From an uncultured Bacteroidia bacterium (GTDB lineage: Bacteria > Bacteroidota > Bacteroidia > Bacteroidales > UBA932): 64,000 nucleotides of DNA. This document shows positions 18,506-26,860 of the stretch, piece by piece. Every line of letters starts with the position of its first letter. Position 1 is the stretch's first letter. The DNA is taken from the NCBI GenBank assembly GCA_902768985.1, contig CACXNA010000007.1:1-64000 (forward strand), read 5' to 3'. The notes under the pieces were generated by a model. It saw only the letters and a program-made list of their open reading frames with translations. It made no database searches and was not told where the DNA came from. Made by a program: the position numbers and the translations under genes.

Positions 18506-20560
18506 ATGAAAACCAGATTGTTTTTCCTTATGGTCTTTTTGGCCATACTTGCGCCCCAGGCGTGCGCCCAGAGAAAGGTCGTCTCTGACTACAACTACCA
18601 GAAAGCCGTGGATGCTTTTTTTGAAGACAAAGATGATGACAAGGCTCTCAAGCTTGTTAATAAACAACTTGACGAGACTCCAGATCATTTGGACTCAAGA
18701 TTTCTTCGCGCTAAGATTTATTGGCGCGCAGATAAGTACGATACTGCTCTGCGTGATTTATCGTATGCAATCAAGCATTACAAAGGAAAGCCAAGCGTAT
18801 ACAAGTCCACGCTGTTTGGGCTCCAAGGAGCGATTTACGATGATATGGAAAGATTCGCCGATGCAGTTGACTCGTACAGGCAGGCTATCAAATTTGCGAA
18901 GAAAGACAATCCAGGCCGGATTCAGAGTTACAAATTTGATTTAGCGCAGTCGCTATATAACGCCAAGGACCTTGACGGAGCCGAGAAAGTCTATTTAGAT
19001 ATGTTGAAAGATGATCCCGGGGATGGGGGTGCAATGGTTGGCCTGGCTCGTAACAGATTAGACCAGGATAAATATGAAGAAGGATTGGAGTGGCTAAGAA
19101 AGGCTGAATCCTACAATGCCAGTTATGCGGAAATTTATCGATTCAAGATGCAAATCCTGGACAAACTTGGGAAAACGGATGAATCAGTTGATGCTGCATT
19201 GAAGTACTTCGAGCTGAATGATGACGCTCCAGCATGGCTGGTCGCGGAATATGCGGGAAAACACTACACCTATGGCGTCGCAAAAGTTAAAGCTGAGATG
19301 AATAAAGATGATGCCTCTGATCGATGGATTGTGTTGTTGACTCGGCTTTACGAGGATCATTCTGACTACGTGAAAGCACTTGAACTCTACGATAAGGTCG
19401 AAAAAGAGTACGGTGAATACAAGATGATAGCCTACTATAAATCGAATTGCTATTCCGAACTCGGTCAGTTTAATATGGCCATAAAGGAAGCGACTCGTGC
19501 CATAGACCTTGATGGGAGCAAGGCCCTCTATGGACACCGTGGAGACATCTATCGAAGTGCTGGAATGTACGACAAGGCAATTGCGGACTATACCATTTCT
19601 ATGGAGGATGACCCTTCGAGTGGTTATGAATACTACGCCATTGGTTGGTGCTACGAGTTGCAGGGAGATAATGATAAAGCATTGGAATACTTCAACCAGG
19701 GCATTGATCTGGACAAAACGTATTCATATTTATTTGTAAGCCGTGGAGACCTCTTAATGGAACTTGGCAGGCAGGAAGAAGCCCAATTAGATTATGAGAA
19801 AGTACTTGAAATCGATGATGAACCGGAAGATGGGAGTTGTCGTCACTATGCGCTCCATGGTTTAGGGAGAGATGATGAGGCTATAGAATGGTTAGACAAG
19901 ATTATTGAGAACAAGCCTTACGATAGCGGCAATTATTATGATAAAGCTTGTCTGTTCGCCAGGATGGGCAAGGTTGACGAAGCGTTAGCCTCCCTTGAGG
20001 ATGCTTTCAAGAAAGGATTCCGTCGATTTGTTCATATGGAGCATGACAACGATATGGACCCCCTCCGTAATCTCGAGAAGTACCAATCTCTTTTGCTGGA
20101 GTACAAGAACAAACCGGTCAATGACGGCGTAGAAGAGCCAGAGATTACTATGCAAGCAGCTGAAGCACTCATCTCTGAAGTGTCAATGAAAAAAATGGCC
20201 GGTGGAACATACGAAATACCCTGCACCATCAATGGGCTTCCACTCAAGTTCGTCTTCGATACAGGTGCCAGCAATGTGACTATTTCCAGCGTCGAAGCCA
20301 GCTTTATGCTTAAGAATGATTATTTGTCAGAAAGAGATTTCAGAGGATCTAAAAGATTCATCATGGCCGATGGTAGCATTACTGATGGGGCAATTGTTTG
20401 CATTAAAGAGGTATTGGTGGGCGATGTGCTATTAAAAAACATTGAAGCCTCAGTGGTAAAGAATCAAAAAGCGCCCCTGCTTCTCGGTCAGTCAGTGCTT
20501 GAGCGCTTTGGCTCCATCACAATTGACAACGAAAACAACAAATTAATTATCAAGCATTAA
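18506..20560 (+). CDS. Exported TPR protein with C-terminal retropepsin-like aspartic protease domain
   Basis: 684 aa. A signal peptide is visible (hydrophobic residues 5-20, likely cut after ACA). About ten TPR-like repeats fill residues ~30-530 (e.g. GDIYRSAGMYDKAIADYTIS). Residues ~555-684 are a single retropepsin-like domain with the active-site motif FDTGAS and the late hydrophobic-Gly LLLGQSVLERFG; such domains work as homodimers. The product would be a periplasmic or surface protease on a protein-binding scaffold. It starts 20 bases after the PIF1-like gene and 9 bases before the next gene, so it is co-transcribed with helicases, an unusual pairing. Confidence 0.85.
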   Translation: MKTRLFFLMVFLAILAPQACAQRKVVSDYNYQKAVDAFFEDKDDDKALKLVNKQLDETPDHLDSRFLRAKIYWRADKYDTALRDLSYAIKHYKGKPSVYKSTLFGLQGAIYDDMERFADAVDSYRQAIKFAKKDNPGRIQSYKFDLAQSLYNAKDLDGAEKVYLDMLKDDPGDGGAMVGLARNRLDQDKYEEGLEWLRKAESYNASYAEIYRFKMQILDKLGKTDESVDAALKYFELNDDAPAWLVAEYAGKHYTYGVAKVKAEMNKDDASDRWIVLLTRLYEDHSDYVKALELYDKVEKEYGEYKMIAYYKSNCYSELGQFNMAIKEATRAIDLDGSKALYGHRGDIYRSAGMYDKAIADYTISMEDDPSSGYEYYAIGWCYELQGDNDKALEYFNQGIDLDKTYSYLFVSRGDLLMELGRQEEAQLDYEKVLEIDDEPEDGSCRHYALHGLGRDDEAIEWLDKIIENKPYDSGNYYDKACLFARMGKVDEALASLEDAFKKGFRRFVHMEHDNDMDPLRNLEKYQSLLLEYKNKPVNDGVEEPEITMQAAEALISEVSMKKMAGGTYEIPCTINGLPLKFVFDTGASNVTISSVEASFMLKNDYLSERDFRGSKRFIMADGSITDGAIVCIKEVLVGDVLLKNIEASVVKNQKAPLLLGQSVLERFGSITIDNENNKLIIKH

Positions 20561-20569
20561 CGCAATATT

Positions 20570-21013
20570 ATGAGACTCAATGCAACTGAAATAAATGCCA
20601 GCAATCTCAATGATTACTTGGGCCTTGATATTGTGGCATTCCATTGGGCTGCAGCAGGCGCATGCGGTGAACATGGAGGAGTGGTTTTCATCACATCAGA
20701 TGGGACTGTATATCACACAAACTATGTTTATCCGCAATACGGGATTACCAGAGACGATCTATGCAAAATCTTCCCTCCGTTATCGGATATTCAACCAGGG
20801 ATATTTGGCGGTGGATTGTATCCTAATGAATGGAAGGACCAATACCTTGGTCTTGGCAATTTCCTGGTAGTTCACAGATCATTATGGAATGACTTTATCA
20901 CCCTTTCCGAAGTTGAACTTGCTCGGTTGAAAGAAGAAGGAGAAAGTGTCATCCTATACAATATATGGGATTCCGTTATTTTGAAAGTACTGAAAAACAA
21001 AAATGTAGACTGA
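20570..21013 (+). CDS. Hypothetical protein, 147 aa
   Basis: No family recognised. It has no signal peptide and is compact and rich in aromatic residues and glycine (GACGEHGGVVFITSDGTVYH, FGGGLYPNEW). The fold is probably mixed alpha/beta, similar in feel to SMI1/KNR4-type immunity proteins, though I cannot establish this. It lies in the PIF1-DnaB operon, 9 bases after the retropepsin gene and 2 bases before the next start. Confidence 0.65.
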   Translation: MRLNATEINASNLNDYLGLDIVAFHWAAAGACGEHGGVVFITSDGTVYHTNYVYPQYGITRDDLCKIFPPLSDIQPGIFGGGLYPNEWKDQYLGLGNFLVVHRSLWNDFITLSEVELARLKEEGESVILYNIWDSVILKVLKNKNVD

Positions 21014-21015
21014 TT

Positions 21016-21636
21016 ATGGTAATTGCGATTATTTCTATAGTTGCTGCAATCTTCCTTGCCTTGTATGTAAGTAAAAGCCAGGATTATAAGCAGCTTGAAA
21101 GAGACAATAAGTTGCTTAAAGAACAGCGAACCCAAGCAACGGAATCCGTTGGCGTCGATGACGTTGACGCACATCAACTTGACAAAGAGTCCGCGATGGA
21201 GGCTATCCGTTTCAATGGCTATGTCCCTGATGCTGACGAGCATTGGATTAACTTCATGGTACAGGGGGAGCATTATGCTATCGATGCGGATAGATTCCCT
21301 GTTTTGGTGATGATGAAGCACTACAACCTAAACCACAACGAGTGGGATATGGACCTGATGCACAAGGCGGCTCACCAAGTGTCGGACGAACTCATTATGG
21401 GGAAGGTCCTGTTCACCGGTGAAGAGGAGGACGGCATCGCTTTCCAGATCACCGCCATTGAGAACAAGTACGGGCACTTCAAGGACTGCCTGACGAGGTA
21501 TATCAGCATCATTGAAGAGTCCCAGGCTCGCATGAGCAAGATCTACAATGATATGGATGAGAAGCGGAAAGAAGGGCTCTCCCTCTTGCCGCAACTTGGA
21601 GCCGGAGCACAGGGAGAGAAGAAGGTATTATCATAA
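21016..21636 (+). CDS. Single-pass membrane protein with coiled coil, 206 aa
   Basis: The ATG at 21016 is preferred because it follows the previous stop by 2 bases and places a transmembrane helix (VIAIISIVAAIFLALYV) right at the N-terminus. An upstream in-frame ATG (20965) would overlap the previous gene by 49 bases. After the membrane segment is a short coiled coil (SQDYKQLERDNKLLKEQ), then a soluble domain of ~150 residues with no recognised motif. It is probably anchored with the bulk outside the cytoplasm. Function unknown; same operon as its neighbours. Confidence 0.65.
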   Translation: MVIAIISIVAAIFLALYVSKSQDYKQLERDNKLLKEQRTQATESVGVDDVDAHQLDKESAMEAIRFNGYVPDADEHWINFMVQGEHYAIDADRFPVLVMMKHYNLNHNEWDMDLMHKAAHQVSDELIMGKVLFTGEEEDGIAFQITAIENKYGHFKDCLTRYISIIEESQARMSKIYNDMDEKRKEGLSLLPQLGAGAQGEKKVLS

Positions 21637-21649
21637 CCAGAATAATGCT

Positions 21650-22894
21650 ATGAAGAATAAGTCCATCATTTTTCTGTCATTTGCCATTCTGATTCTGCCA
21701 ATGCTCGTCGGATGTGGTAGAAGAAGTGGTAAGATCTCTGGCACCAGGCTTGAGAGATCTCCGGAGTGGGGCGTTGTGGACACGAACGAGAAGCCGGTAA
21801 TAATGGATGACTCTGACGAGTCTTTTGCCACGATTCCGGATGTCCCTTATGAGCCGAAGGTGACATTTACTGGACGCGAAAGCCTGGAAGATATGTGTTC
21901 GCTGGCTTCCGGCGAGAATGCACTTGGTAAAGCAAACACAAAGTATCTGGAGGGGTGCTATTATACCGGAGACACATCGACACCGTTCCTTGCCTCTTTC
22001 GCAGAACGGTGGAATAAGGCTGCATTCCTCAGGCGTTTCGTGAATGCTGAAGAACTCTTCGAGCGGGAGAATACCAACATCGGGGATTCCCTGACAACGG
22101 ACACCGTAAGGGGCGAGTTTCCAATGTTGAAGAATGAGTACCAACTGGCGTTCCGCAACAGTACGTGTGTGACCAAGGCGAAGAAACTCGTCAAGATGCT
22201 CACGACCATTGACTACGTACCGTCCGAGTGCGAGAAGATGGCCAACCTGTTTGGCGAGCTTGTAAACGTACCGTATGATACACCTGATTATGTGACTGAG
22301 GCAGATCTCGAAGCAATTCAGAAAGACTTTTGGGACTTGTATGACAAAAGCCAATATATTCCTGACATCGCAGAGATTCAGAAGATCCGTGTCAACGAGG
22401 ACTACGGGACTGAGGCTTTGGAGAACCTACGCAGTTCGCTACAGAAACGATATGTGGAATCAACGGATTTTGATGAACGGTGTATCCTGGCTTGCGAAAT
22501 GGCTTGTTGCGGTCAAGAGAATGGTATAGATTACCTCGGCGAGCTTATCGAAGCTGGCCAGTATTCCAAGTATCTACTGGAGGTTTGGGTGGATTGGCGA
22601 TTGTATGCCCAGCAGGGCGTGTTTGGCATTTCGACGTATTCTGAAATACCGGACAACCTGTATGACAATGCCCGGCTTTTGGTGGCAAAAGAGTATGCGA
22701 GGCATATCAAAGACCATCCGGAAGATAAGCTTGCCAAAGTACTGCTGCTAAACCTGACTTACACTGAAACGCTGCACCGTGTAGGTGGGTATTATGGTAA
22801 CGAGGCGCTCGGCGCTTCCTTGTTCGTGAAGGAACGCTATTTCCTGCCGGAAGATGTGGCAAAAGGGAGCCATTCTGATGATAGCGAAGAATAA
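21650..22894 (+). CDS. Lipoprotein of unknown function, 414 aa
   Basis: The start at 21650 gives a clean lipoprotein signal: KNK, hydrophobic stretch SIIFLSFAILILPM, lipobox LVGC. The mature part is acidic and helical with no recognised domain; the arrangement of short helices suggests a TPR/Sel1-like or helical scaffold. It probably sits in the inner or outer membrane facing the periplasm. It lies 13 bases after the membrane protein gene and 40 bases before the DnaB gene. With the retropepsin and membrane protein it forms an exported trio inside an otherwise DNA-handling operon. Confidence 0.72.
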   Translation: MKNKSIIFLSFAILILPMLVGCGRRSGKISGTRLERSPEWGVVDTNEKPVIMDDSDESFATIPDVPYEPKVTFTGRESLEDMCSLASGENALGKANTKYLEGCYYTGDTSTPFLASFAERWNKAAFLRRFVNAEELFERENTNIGDSLTTDTVRGEFPMLKNEYQLAFRNSTCVTKAKKLVKMLTTIDYVPSECEKMANLFGELVNVPYDTPDYVTEADLEAIQKDFWDLYDKSQYIPDIAEIQKIRVNEDYGTEALENLRSSLQKRYVESTDFDERCILACEMACCGQENGIDYLGELIEAGQYSKYLLEVWVDWRLYAQQGVFGISTYSEIPDNLYDNARLLVAKEYARHIKDHPEDKLAKVLLLNLTYTETLHRVGGYYGNEALGASLFVKERYFLPEDVAKGSHSDDSEE

Positions 22895-22934
22895 GGAGTT
22901 AGCGGCTATTTATCCCTGAAAAACACTAAAAGCA

Positions 22935-24440
22935 ATGGCTAATAATACACGAAAAAGGGCCGCGTCAGTGGATGCGGTACAGATGGCGTCGGCCGAAATC
23001 GGTCATAAACCGCCACAGGCACCAGAGGTTGAAGAAGCCGTGATAGGTGCAATGATGCTCTACGAAGACTGCATCTATCAGGCAGTAGGTGCGCTCAAAG
23101 AAAAGAGCTTTTACGACCCCAAACTGCGGCTGATATTTACCGCCATTTCCGGGCTATTTAATAACCGTAGCGCTATCGATATGACCACAGTAGCCGAAAG
23201 GCTGCGGACAGATGGTGTCCTGGAAGAAGTTGGCGGTCCGACACGGCTTGCGGCACTCACTCAGAATGTTGGTTCTGCTGCCAACTTCGAATACTACGTG
23301 AAAATCCTGCAGCAGAAAACTATCCAGCGAGATCTCATTGAAGCCGGTTATGGGATTCTTCAGAAGGCCTTCGACGAGACATATGAAGTGGACAAACTCA
23401 TAGAGGAGTCTCAGAAGGAAGTGTATAATGCCGTCCAAGGCAATATGCGCAGCCAATATGTGGAAATCGGGAATGCGCTGAACCGGGCAATGGACCGCCT
23501 TCAGTTCGTTCAGAAAACAGATGGCCTCACCGGGGTCCCCTCCGGGTTCCCGTCGCTGGATGCCATCACACGTGGATGGCAAGACGGGAATCTGATTGTC
23601 ATTGGTGCCCGTCCAGGGCATGGTAAGAGTGCCATCGCCTTGAATATGGCAAGCGCAGCAGCCATTTATCACAATATTCCAACAGCATTCTTCACCCTTG
23701 AGATGGCCGATATTGAATTGGCAGACCGCTTGATCGGGATGGAATCCGGCCTTTCATCAGGCAAGAGGAAGGGCAAAGATAAGATGGAAGACTACGAGTG
23801 GGAGTTGCTGGAAAAAGCATTGGCAAGAGCGGCAAAGGCCCCACTGTATATTGATGAGACGCCAGGGCTGACTATTACGGAATTCATGTCCAAGATAAAA
23901 CGAATGGTCCAGGAAAGAGGAATCAAGATTGCATTCGTGGACTATCTGCAGTTAATGCACGCCTCGGCCTCTCTGTCCCAGTACCGGGCGCTGGAGATTG
24001 GCGAAATCTCCCGCCAATTGAAAGAGACTGCGAAGGAACTGCATATCCCAATCATAGCACTGGCGCAGCTCAATCGAAACTTGATGGCCCGACAAGGTTC
24101 GTCAAATGGACGGCCCGTCTTGAGTGATCTGAAAGATTCCGGTTCCATCGAACAGGATGCCGATATGGTGCTGTTCATTCATAGGCCAGCATTGCTTGGG
24201 CTTTCTGAGATGGGCGATGATCAGGCCGAATTGCTCATTGCAAAGAACCGCTCAGGAGAAATGGGTATAATCCCACTTCGATTCGATGGCGATTTTGTGA
24301 GATTTACCGAAGACCGAATGTCATTGGCGGATTACGCTGCTATTAAGTCAGTAGAATCAAAGATGAATACCGCCGATATTACGCCAATGCCGACAGAAGG
24401 TTATTCGCCATTTGACCACTTCGAATCAGAGCAGCCATGA
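22935..24440 (+). CDS. dnaB: DnaB-family replicative helicase carried by the element
   Basis: 501 aa, typical DnaB length. The N-terminal domain (~30-130) shows the DnaB pattern PPQAPEVEEAVIGAMMLYED. The RecA-like domain has Walker A GARPGHGKSA near residue 223, Walker B FVDYLQLM near 335, ALAQLNR, LSDLKDSGSIEQDADMV and the C-terminal KNRSG. All motifs are intact, so it should unwind duplex DNA as a hexamer. Being inside the integrated element it is a second DnaB, probably for replicating the excised element. It is last in the operon, and its stop is 5 bases before the second TTGTCCACC cluster, consistent with an origin beside the helicase gene. Confidence 0.9.
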   Translation: MANNTRKRAASVDAVQMASAEIGHKPPQAPEVEEAVIGAMMLYEDCIYQAVGALKEKSFYDPKLRLIFTAISGLFNNRSAIDMTTVAERLRTDGVLEEVGGPTRLAALTQNVGSAANFEYYVKILQQKTIQRDLIEAGYGILQKAFDETYEVDKLIEESQKEVYNAVQGNMRSQYVEIGNALNRAMDRLQFVQKTDGLTGVPSGFPSLDAITRGWQDGNLIVIGARPGHGKSAIALNMASAAAIYHNIPTAFFTLEMADIELADRLIGMESGLSSGKRKGKDKMEDYEWELLEKALARAAKAPLYIDETPGLTITEFMSKIKRMVQERGIKIAFVDYLQLMHASASLSQYRALEIGEISRQLKETAKELHIPIIALAQLNRNLMARQGSSNGRPVLSDLKDSGSIEQDADMVLFIHRPALLGLSEMGDDQAELLIAKNRSGEMGIIPLRFDGDFVRFTEDRMSLADYAAIKSVESKMNTADITPMPTEGYSPFDHFESEQP

Positions 24441-24445
24441 CAGCA

Positions 24446-24507
24446 TGTCCACCTTTGTCCACCTTGTCCACCTTGTCCACTCCGTCCACCGGTGGACAAA
24501 GTGGACA
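24446..24507 (+). repeat. Cluster of TTGTCCACC repeats ending in an inverted pair (copy 2)
   Basis: Four tandem units ATGTCCACC, TTGTCCACC, TTGTCCACC, TTGTCCACT at 9-10-base spacing are followed by CCGTCCACC, then the inverted GGTGGACA and GTGGACA. The last 34 bases (24474-24507) form a near palindrome centred on CACC/GGTG. It matches the cluster at 8396-8455, including TGTCCACTCCGT. It lies directly after the dnaB stop codon. It is a candidate iteron or DnaA-box cluster, alternatively a terminator. Confidence 0.78.
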
Positions 24508-24624
24508 GATGCGTATAAGCATCAGGGAATGGATGTAGGCCGATGGGAATATGCGGGCCGATGGTGCCCTGATCCAGCGTCCTGCCGATGCCGGCGTAGA
24601 TAAGGGAAAAGGTACTTGCTCGTC

Positions 24625-24668
24625 TGTCAGTTTGGTCTCCGGCAGAGCCTCCGCCCAAACAGCCAGAC
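24625..24668 (+). repeat. Diverged duplicate hairpin segment, copy 1
   Basis: The segment begins TGTCAGTTTGG and ends CCCAAACAGCCAGAC. Its ends pair as GTTTGG/CCAAAC. A diverged copy in the same orientation lies at 25639-25684. Confidence 0.5.
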
Positions 24669-24946
24669 CAGCAACCTCTATTGCCACACTTCGCTGTGAG
24701 ACTGTGACCGGACAAGCCGGCCACAGACTCACGGACGCCCTCCGCTCCATTGGCCCTCGCCGCAAGGCTCCCGCACTTTAAAGGAAAAGCGGTCACGGTC
24801 AGCAGTCGGTTGTTCCGCTCGCTGCGCTTGCTCCACAACCGCCAGCTCACCGTGCTGGTTTATGCCCCTCAGTCCCCGGAGGGGAAGATAATCACCCGGG
24901 AGCCGTAGTGCCAGCGCGAGCGTCGTACCCCGTATCCCGCTTTCCA

Positions 24947-25082
24947 TAACATAATCCCATCGGAATTGTGTAACAGCCGCCGGCAACGTCAGTGCTCCGC
25001 ATCAAGGGAAGAAGTATCAAGGGGTCAGAAGCCCGCAAAAACGGCCTGCAGGGCGTCTGATTACACAATTCGGATTATGTTA
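24947..25082 (+). repeat. Long inverted repeat with 22-bp arms, one arm interrupted by 5 bases
   Basis: The right arm (25061-25082) begins TTACACAATTC and ends GGATTATGTTA. The left arm (24947-24973) is its exact reverse complement except for five extra bases, CATCG, in the middle. Each arm is itself an imperfect dyad of 11-bp halves (8 of 11 matches). The 87-base interior is GC-rich. Layout and length recall folded single-strand recombination sites such as attC, but the R-box consensus is not convincingly met. Confidence 0.6.
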
Positions 25083-25560
25083 AGGACGCTCCGTCAGTGC
25101 GGTGCGGAGGTCCTACCTTCGAATTCCCGGGTGAGGCGGCGGAGGACAAGCAGCCCCCCTCAAGGACCTCCGGCCTCCAGGCCCGTCGGGGGGCTGCGCA
25201 CTTTGCGCGTCCTTCGTGGGAACGTCAGTGCCAGTTCCGGCAGCGCTCCACCCGCGGTCGGATAAACCGCCCGCGACTTCCGCTTTGAGGCTCGTATCAG
25301 GATAAATGAGGTGTTCGTGGGCGCAAAGTGCAACCACGCATACCGTCAGTACAGTGCGAGGGTAAGAAGCCCGCAGGGAGCCTCAGTTCAGTGCAATCAG
25401 TCCTCCGCCTTACGCAGCTCCGCTGCTGGGTCGTTCCAGGCCGTGACTCCTCTTCCTCCGCAAGCTCCGTCAGAAGAGTCCCGTCCCTCCACTCCGCGGT
25501 ACGGCTTCGCCGTGTTTATCCCTGCCTGCTATTCCTCCACACCTCTGCCGGGAAGAATCC

Positions 25561-25601
25561 CGCCAGAAGTGTTCCGGGCACCGCCAGAAGTGTTCCGGGC
25601 A
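25561..25601 (+). repeat. 21-bp tandem duplication
   Basis: The unit CGCCAGAAGTGTTCCGGGCA occurs twice with a 21-base period inside the non-coding region. Confidence 0.7.
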
Positions 25602-25638
25602 GGCCGGGGGCAGCCGTCCCGGCTGCTGGCGCAGACAG

Positions 25639-25684
25639 TGTCAGTTTGTTCCGCGTCAGAGCCGCAGCCCAAACTGCCACAGAC
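25639..25684 (+). repeat. Diverged duplicate hairpin segment, copy 2
   Basis: The segment begins TGTCAGTTTG and ends CCCAAACTGCCACAGAC, matching 24625-24668. The hairpin ends pair as CAGTTTG/CAAACTG, so the pairing is kept although the middle has diverged. Confidence 0.5.
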
Positions 25685-26028
25685 TGCGCCGGTGGCTTGG
25701 TGCAAGGCCTGACGGCCACGAGCGTCCTACCTTCGTTCCAGCAATGGGCCGTCTCGGCCCAGGCCCCGGAGGCCGTCTGCCTTCCCTTCGCGCCGGTCTC
25801 TTCCGCTGCTCCAGGGAGCCTGTAGTCTCCCTTCCGCGGCGCTCCAGAGCCCGCCGCCCCCACACCTTCCAGACCGCCTCCGGGGCCACGCTCCACTTCG
25901 TTCCGCGCCCTATGGCACTGGCAGACTCACAGCAGCGTCAGTGCAACATCAACCGACATCACCCGCCCGAAGGGACGGAAAAAGGTATAAATATATACTC
26001 AGAGGGGCAGCGGCTAACGCCGCTGTAC

Positions 26029-26059
26029 TTGCGTAAGTGACGGATTTTTAGTAACTTTG
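26029..26059 (+). promoter_or_regulatory. Promoter of the 26126 gene
   Basis: TTG at 26029-26031 is followed 20 bases later by the -7 box TAACTTTG (26052-26059), a good Bacteroidetes promoter. The start codon is at 26126, leaving a leader of about 60 bases. Confidence 0.6.
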
Positions 26060-26125
26060 TGATAGATGTAAACCTCCTTTGAGATTACTATTTGGTATTG
26101 CTTTGCCCAAAACTTATAGCGCCCT

Positions 26126-26833
26126 ATGCCTCGTTTTTACCCATCAGTCCTGATTGCTGACGCCTACGGTTCCGTAGGTGAGGTGACCTTCTATCACCGG
26201 AACGGGAAGTGTTACTATAGGAAGCGCTCTCATAGCCGGTACCCAGGTACGGCAAAGCAGACATCGGCCCTGGACGTACATCGTCGTGCCCTGGCTGCCT
26301 GGAGGGAGGTTCCGCACAGGACGCAGCTGGTCTGGAACAAACTGGCGGAGGTGGTGGAACCCCACCGGCCGCCGTTCGACCACAAGGCTTTCATCAGTGG
26401 CCAGAACCTATTCGTATCAGCATATCACGGATTCGCGACGCTCGGAAATGAGCACCAGCCTTCGCCGGTGCCCTTCGACAAGTTCCCGCCGTTTGCGGTG
26501 TCGCTGGGTGATGGTGTAAAGGTGGATGGTTGCCTGGTGATCCCCGCCCGGGTAGAGCTGAGCAGCTGGCCGGAGGCTTCCCGGTACCGGCTGCTGGCCA
26601 AGATCCAGCTCACTGCTCCGGGACGGTGTCGGCATCTGGGCAAGCTCAGGAATTACCTGGCTGAGGGAGACTGTGCTGCAGGCGTGGTGTCCGTCGTGAT
26701 TCCCGGGTATGCGGAGCAATTCGGATTCGAACTCGACCAATACCAGGTGTATGCCCGGTTCGTCCTGCTGGATTCCGTTACCGGCTACAGGAGCCAGTAT
26801 CAGGACGGCTCCTTCCTAATCACCGCACGGTAG
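26126..26833 (+). CDS. Element-associated hypothetical protein, 235 aa
   Basis: I recognise the type (conserved in Bacteroidetes integrated elements; starts GSVGEVTFYHRNGKCYYRKR, with a central ISGQNLFVSAYHGFA motif) but know no function. No signal peptide or membrane segment. The C-terminal ~100 residues look beta-rich (RYRLLAKIQLTAPG, YQVYARFVLLDSVTGYRSQY). The Arg/Lys-rich N-terminus with repeated aromatic residues could bind nucleic acid. It has its own promoter and is convergent with the HTH gene of the integrase operon (27-base gap). It may be related to DUF6266-type proteins, but I am not sure. Confidence 0.72.
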   Translation: MPRFYPSVLIADAYGSVGEVTFYHRNGKCYYRKRSHSRYPGTAKQTSALDVHRRALAAWREVPHRTQLVWNKLAEVVEPHRPPFDHKAFISGQNLFVSAYHGFATLGNEHQPSPVPFDKFPPFAVSLGDGVKVDGCLVIPARVELSSWPEASRYRLLAKIQLTAPGRCRHLGKLRNYLAEGDCAAGVVSVVIPGYAEQFGFELDQYQVYARFVLLDSVTGYRSQYQDGSFLITAR

Positions 26834-26860
26834 TCTGCCGTTACGGGTTTCCCCGGAATA

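Larger units (their letters stand above)
24511..26027 (+). other. 1.5-kb GC-rich structured non-coding region
   Basis: No open frame here looks like a protein: all are Pro/Arg/Ser-rich, overlap on both strands and lack start signals. The region is dense in short hairpins, e.g. CAGCCCCCC/GGGGGGCTG (25151-25196) and CCCCT/AGGGG around 24870. The motif CGTCAGTGC recurs on the same strand at 24987, 25092, 25223 and 25936, with a variant at 25344. GTCCTACCTTCG occurs at 25110 and 25724. A 44-46-base segment is duplicated (24625-24668, 25639-25684). It could be a long structured RNA, an origin or transfer region, or decayed repeats. An AT-rich palindrome (GTATAAATATATAC) lies near 25986. Confidence 0.55.

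Noticed and set aside
24947-25082. Genuine integron attC site
   Set aside because: Size and folding are suggestive, but the R'/R'' consensus is not met and no integron integrase or cassette array is present.
25311-25825. Plus-strand proteins of 133 and 165 aa in the gene-free region
   Set aside because: Pro/Ser/Arg-rich composition, several overlapping frames on both strands, no promoter or homology; better seen as structured non-coding DNA.
24511-26027. Diversity-generating retroelement template or retron
   Set aside because: No reverse transcriptase gene in the window and no template/variable repeat pair with A-specific changes.
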